Below are positions 17,313 through 21,614 of a stretch of 21,614 bases of DNA, piece by piece. This stretch comes from Paramacrobiotus richtersi. Lineage: Eukaryota; Tardigrada; Eutardigrada; Parachela; Macrobiotidae. The position numbers and the translations under genes are program-made. The notes below the pieces were generated by a model. The model had not been told where the DNA came from, ran no database searches, and was given only the letters and a program-made list of their open reading frames with translations. The stretch covers positions 1-21,614 of the forward strand of contig JAQGAU010001072.1 in the NCBI GenBank assembly GCA_034698045.1. Direction: 5' to 3'. Numbering within the stretch: the first letter of the stretch is position 1; every line of letters begins with the position of its first letter.

Positions 17313-17617
17313 GTACGGGTTCGAGAAGCATTCTTTATTAGACGAATCCTTTGGTTGTGTAGCGTACAGAAGTATAAGAGTGTGGTTATGAAAATGCCTT
17401 GAAGAAACGTACGGTCGGAAAAAAATAACGTTATCTTTGTTGGACTGTCCATTCTTGTACGTACGGGTAGCATCACACACTACATTATATTGCGTGTGAT
17501 TTTTTCATGCCGTTAGGCAATAGTAAGCAATGGTTGCATTGCTGTATACTTAATACTACCTGCTGGTTCTGTGGCATCCTCCTAATAAAAAAAACACGGA
17601 TCAATTTCACGACTGCA
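17313..17617 (+). other. Intron after FN3-2 (copy C)
   Basis: 305 bp, ending in acceptor GACTGCAG. Partly alignable with the copy A intron at its start. No other signal. Confidence 0.5.
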
Positions 17618-17690
17618 GCTCTTCCGGCGGATATAGCGGAACCTCCCGCTAACATCACGCATTCAGTTCAAACTGCATTCCCGGACCTCC
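17618..17690 (+). pseudogene. Nrg: Neuroglian copy C: truncated Ig5-like exon stump
   Basis: Reads (A)LPADIAEPPANITHSVQ and then diverges, with stops by 17696. The first ~45 bases closely match the Ig5 exons at 12698 and 15403 and the copy A stump at 803. No Ig core residues follow. It marks where a further Ig5-containing unit began before truncation. Confidence 0.55.
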
Positions 17691-18571
17691 GGTGGTAGTA
17701 AACCAAGCTCTTTTAATAGAATCATTCAGGAAAAGCAATTGATTTGTTAGTGTGGTACCATATATTAAATAAATTAAATTAAATCTTCCTTAATGTTAAA
17801 TTAATATTTAATATTAAATTAAATCTTCCTTAATGTTTCGAAGAGGATTTTCCTAACTGTATTCATTTTTCAGAAAGTAAAAGCACGTTATCTAGTTCTA
17901 GTTCCTATTACGGAACTCCGTCCCGTGACCACGAGATCTCCCAAACCAAACAAGCTCTACTCAAACAAATTGTTGCATCAGATAGAGCATGGGCCAAACC
18001 GGTTGCACATGATGTTTGATTTCGAAGGAAATCAACAGGCAGGCCAAAACACTCAAAAAAGGCATTTTTATGTACATCCCCGGAATCGACAGGGGTTATA
18101 AATGGTGTAAAAACGGTGCCATATCTATTTTTATGCACCAGTCATACTATACTATACACAGCACAACCAAAGTATTTATTATTAAAAACGGTACAAATAT
18201 TAACAGCCGTTGCCATGATCGAATGTACACAATGGTTAACATCTTTTTGAATTCCGTATTTAGAAGGTATCTGTAGTTAGGCTGTACAAAGATCGGATGG
18301 AAGGCATAAGCGTATCATAATTCGGTACAAAAAGAAACTTCTCACAGGAGCCTCAGGAGGCACAGTGACGAGCTAACTGAAAGATCAAGCCAATTTTTTT
18401 GAAACAAGCGTTCCAAACCAGTATTTCTACCAACATCCGAGGCTAAGTTTTACCGTCATTCCAGCTTTTATCCGAGCAGTAATTTTGGGAAGGCAACTGA
18501 AACATTAGAGCATAACCGGGGCGAAACGAATCCAAACCGGATGCTCAGATAACCGAAGCGAAGATCTTCTG
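17691..18571. other. Region downstream of copy C
   Basis: The first ~70 bases align with copy A 875-960. An AT-rich 40-bp tandem duplication follows (17773-17837). An 86-codon open frame at 18016-18276 is not recognised. Confidence 0.35.
17773..17837 (+). repeat. AT-rich tandem duplication, 40-bp period
   Basis: ATTAAATTAAATCTTCCTTA with AATGTT follows itself 40 bp later (17773 and 17813). Confidence 0.75.
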
Positions 18572-18775
18572 TGCTGAACAAAAATTGGTTTTTGTCAGTT
18601 GTATCGGTCACGGTACCGGAAGTACTGCGCAACAACAAAGTAGTAAAGAACGCGTCCTCCCGTCCGTCCTATATGCTCAACAAAAACTGGGTTTTTGTTC
18701 ATCCTGTCGGGCACGGTACCGAACGTAACTATTGCACACCAAAATACAGCTGTAAAATGCACGTTCTACTAGGGT
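18572..18775 (+). repeat. Two-copy tandem repeat, ~102-bp period
   Basis: TGCTGAACAAAAATTGGTTT at 18572 recurs as TGCTCAACAAAAACTGGGTT at 18674, with further shared words such as TCGG.CACGGTACCG. The two units are diverged, so the duplication is old. An 80-codon open frame spans both units (starting MLNKNW in each), but 102 being a multiple of three is enough to explain this. Confidence 0.6.
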
Positions 18776-19990
18776 ACTGGCGTACAAAAGAACTGATACA
18801 CGTCCTATGTTAAGTCAATTATTTCCGTAAATTTTAATATGAGTACAACTTGAAAAAGGCAGAAAACAAATGTACGTGCAAAGTCACATCAAAAATATGA
18901 GCCGAAAGGGCCACATAAATTAACTACCTCAAAAAGCTATCAAGTGAACAAAACTAAAGCTAACTTTGGCATCACATTTTATCACCAGCAAATAAATATC
19001 GAAGGAACCAGACGAAGGGCATATCTGACTGTCGCTATTGCTGTAAGAGAGGCGTTCACGTTTACCAGTAAGTCTTTAATAACCTCGGTTAATTCGGAAT
19101 TATTACAGCTTCTTGCCAAACCATTTCTGCATTATCTAGCTCCCGAATCTGCGAAAATATTTTTTACGATATTGTGCTTAATTAAGCGATTAGATAGGGA
19201 TTCGGAAAACCCTTTCCGGCACACGCGGTAAAACTGACATGAGTGCAAAAGCGCGACAAAATGTCGAAAGGGCTAATAGTTTTCACAGCCGAACAGCACT
19301 AGAAATACAAACTCTGTCCGGTTAAACTTTGAATGCTGTCCGTTTTTACCGTTATCAAAACTCCATTTAATGTTAGCAGAATTATTAGACCATGTACAAC
19401 TAAGATTGCGCCACAGTTGCAAGACGAACGATCGCAGGCATTGGTTAGTCCATGACCGTTTTATTAGCAGCTACCGATAAGCAAAGCAAAGCCAGCTTTT
19501 GTAGAAAAATATTACGGGTTCCGATACAGCGAACTTCGCAGGAAGGGTGAAGAAACAACTGAAAATAGCCGCTTACCCACAAGCGCACAGCCGCCAATCG
19601 AACGGAATATATGTTTTAAATGTTTTCCTCAGTACATCTCTTAGGAGTTAAAGTAGTATAAGACAATTACACGTTAAAAAACAAAACCGACAGGAACGGA
19701 AAGGTCGGATGGAAATTTCATATGCATAACGAGGGCTTGGGTACGAGCCGGTAATAAAACCAAAAGTCCAGGTTCGTAAAATGAGCATACATTCTCGGTA
19801 CTGCTACAGAACAACGGTTTCAAGTAAATCAAACAAAAAGGTCCCTATACAAATCCTGTAAAGATTAAGTCTTGGGGGCTTTAGAGTTTTCGACTACACC
19901 TCAGTGGAAAGAGATCATAAAATTCATTACCGGCATATTAGAATTCTCATCGTTCGATCCGGAGCATTTTAATTTAGGAAGATCTCGATC
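18776..19990. other. Unassigned intergenic DNA
   Basis: About 1.2 kb without recognised genes. A 95-codon open frame (18944-19231) is the longest and resembles nothing I know. Confidence 0.3.
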
Positions 19991-20027
19991 CAAGAAGCCC
20001 TGAGGCGGCAGCCGAAGGTGTTTCTTG
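19991..20027 (+). ncRNA. 37-nt stem-loop motif, copy 2
   Basis: Same sequence as 10042-10078 except A to G at position 7 of the 5' arm, which turns an A-U pair into G-U and so keeps the stem. The flanks differ from those of copy 1. It is followed nine bases later by CTAG, which is of note because Helitron 3' ends are a hairpin followed by CTRR; copy 1 lacks this. Confidence 0.45.
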
Positions 20028-20712
20028 TACATTCTAGACTGCGCGTACTCGAAGGAGACCGATACAAACAGAAAACTTAAATGCTTTGCAAAACCACGAA
20101 GTACGAGTATATATACACTGGATGTTTTAATGCCTTACGTTTCAAAACGCGTACAGTAGTTGTCTGCATGCGCCAGCGCATTCGTTTGTGAAAGGAATAA
20201 TGTTTTGAAGCACGAAGTATATATGTCATATCCGCGTCGCATACGCACGGTCCACTCTCGTTCTGTTTCTCACTTAATGAGGACGATTTCAGAGGGCGCA
20301 TTAATAACATATAGGTATTTTTCATAAATGTTCAACATTTCTGGATGAACTTCCCAATTTTAACCATTAAAGACTTCAGAGTTCACAGCACATGTTCGGC
20401 GTTTCTGTTGTTGTTCCAAAAGAATAAACTGGTCACCGAGCACTGCAGTTAACAGTTTAACACAGGATCTCGTACTTGTTTACTTTGCCGTTGCTTCATC
20501 TTGGAGGATTCCGTCTGTGATGCTGCCACGGATTATAGGATTAAACGCTTCCCAGCTCTGAAGTGCGTCGTTATAATCTTTTGTAGAGCCAGCTAGTGAC
20601 TTAAGTACAGATATTTGGACAATTCGTTTGATCTGGAGTATTAGAAGTTCTGTTATGCTATCGACAGCTCATTATGAGAGTTATCTTATGCACTTTAACT
20701 AAGGTAAGGTAA
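20028..20712. other. Unassigned DNA upstream of the retroelement fragment
   Basis: No recognised coding signal. An 82-codon minus-strand frame (20077-20325) is not conserved with anything I can see. Confidence 0.3.
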
Positions 20713-21540
20713 GCGATAGTCTGTTGGAAAGAGACCAGTGGGTGCAGTGAAGTTCCTCCTGAATTGGCGAGAGTTCACCAGTGTGTATGGGATAACGCGG
20801 TGCTTGACAAGGACGTGCGGACCTTATGGGAGACAGCAGGCATCAGTCAGAAGACTGAAGCCAGGTTAAGAGCAGTCAGTTCAAAGTACGCCGGAGTTTG
20901 GTTAAACGCCCTGCCGTCAAAGTATTTTGGGAATTGAGTTGATGATCAGAGCTTTCGGATTAGTATTGGAATGTGGCTCGGCGCCAAGTTAGTAGAGCAG
21001 CACATGTGTGATAATTGCGGGAAAGTCGTTGCAGAGGATGGCCTTCATGGATTGTCGTGCAGGAAGTCTACCGCGCTATGGAAGCAACGGCATAACGGTG
21101 TGAATGATGCCACCCTGCGGTCTTTGTGTAATGCAGGAGTGGAATCCTATCCAGAGCCAGCAGGTTTTGTTCGTGAGGATGGGAAGCGGCCAGATGGAGC
21201 CACACGGATGAGTTGGTTTCGAGGACAACCTCTTGTATGGGATGTAACTATTCGGGATACGGTTTGTGACACGTACGTCAACGCGACGTCTAAATGTGCC
21301 GGAGCTGCAGCTGAAGATGCGGCCGTGAAGAAGAAACACTATTATCGTAAATTACTGGATCGTTGTGTTTTTGTTCCCCTAGCGTGTGAGTCTTTTGGAG
21401 TGTGGTGCGAGTCTGCAGTTGTTTTATATAAGGAAATCGGAAAAAGGTTGTTTTTGAAGACGGGAGAAAGCAGATCTACTTGTTTTTTGTTTCAGCGTTT
21501 AAGTATGGAAATAATGCGAGTAGTAATGAGAGTGTTCTAA
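20713..21540 (+). pseudogene. Retroelement polyprotein C-terminus: zinc finger and restriction-like nuclease region
   Basis: One frame runs from ~20713 to the TAA at 21538, interrupted only by TGA at 20935. In order: WKETSGCSEVPPELARVHQ, SSKYAGVWLNALPSKYFGN, the stop, then LVEQHMCDNCGKVVAEDGLH GLSC (a CX2CX9HX3C finger), CNAGVESYPEPAGFVREDGK, RPDGATRMSWFRGQPLVWDV, AGAAAEDAAVKKKHYYRKLL, FVPLACESFG and STCFLFQRLSMEIMR. A cysteine/histidine finger followed by (R/K)PD and a later WDVT aspartate resembles the restriction-like endonuclease end of some non-LTR retrotransposons. The reverse transcriptase itself is not in the window: homology starts right after an upstream stop (20710). The TGA may be a CGA-to-TGA change, since the 8105 copy has CGG there. 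Alternative: another RT-bearing element class sharing this tail. Confidence 0.75.
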
Positions 21541-21614
21541 GAACGCGTTTAGGGGCGGTACTTCCGACACCGGCTCTACCGACACCGACACCTGACTCAT
21601 TACCGGTATTGTGG
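21541..21614. other. 3' sequence of the retroelement or flank
   Basis: GC-richer, with recurring CCGACACCG words (three close repeats near 21565-21590). Possibly the start of the element's 3' untranslated region. Confidence 0.3.

Overview
The window is animal nuclear DNA, probably from an arthropod or a close ecdysozoan relative. There are no bacterial operons or ribosome binding sites. Coding signal comes as short exons with GT/AG borders that encode immunoglobulin (Ig) and fibronectin type III (FN3) domains of an L1-family cell-adhesion protein. It best matches arthropod neuroglian (Nrg) by motifs I recognise, such as WANYTFRV..NKIG, KNPDNI.G and ISWTPMPQ.DHNGP. The species cannot be named from the sequence alone.

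Three partial tandem copies of neuroglian lie on the + strand. Copy A (1-~960) shows the end of FN3-1, FN3-2 and a stump of an Ig5 exon. Copy B (~1808-13460) has a 5' flank, a candidate signal-peptide exon, Ig1, Ig2, Ig3, Ig4, Ig5 and Ig6, then stops just where FN3-1 should begin. Copy C (~14072-17760) has the same 5' flank and signal-like exon, lacks Ig1-Ig4, then has Ig5, Ig6, FN3-1, FN3-2 and the same Ig5 stump as copy A. Copy B has lesions in almost every exon: frameshifts, in-frame stops, a 10-bp duplication and a large insertion. Copy C has at least two frameshifts. No copy shows the later FN3 repeats, the transmembrane helix or the cytoplasmic tail. I read the locus as a decaying cluster of neuroglian pseudogene copies, although several exons are still fully open.

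The exon of copy B that encodes Ig2 and the start of Ig3 is split by a 7,434-bp insertion (3910-11343). It has ~29-bp terminal inverted repeats with CAG-type ends and an exact 8-bp target duplication (CACATCGC), as expected for a hAT-type DNA transposon. Removing the insertion and one target copy rejoins the Ig3 reading frame. Both arms carry 79-bp tandem repeats in opposite orientation, two units on the left and seven on the right. The interior has no recognisable transposase. It holds fragments of a retroelement polyprotein whose C-terminal pieces sit on opposite strands (6697-7017 + and 8105-8790 -), consistent with a later inversion.

A longer copy of that retroelement C-terminus ends the window (20713-21540). 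Smaller features include a 137-bp TA-flanked hairpin element at 1468-1604 and a 37-nt stem-loop present twice ~10 kb apart (10042 and 19991) with one pairing-preserving difference. The remaining sequence is AT-rich intergenic or intronic DNA in which I recognise nothing.
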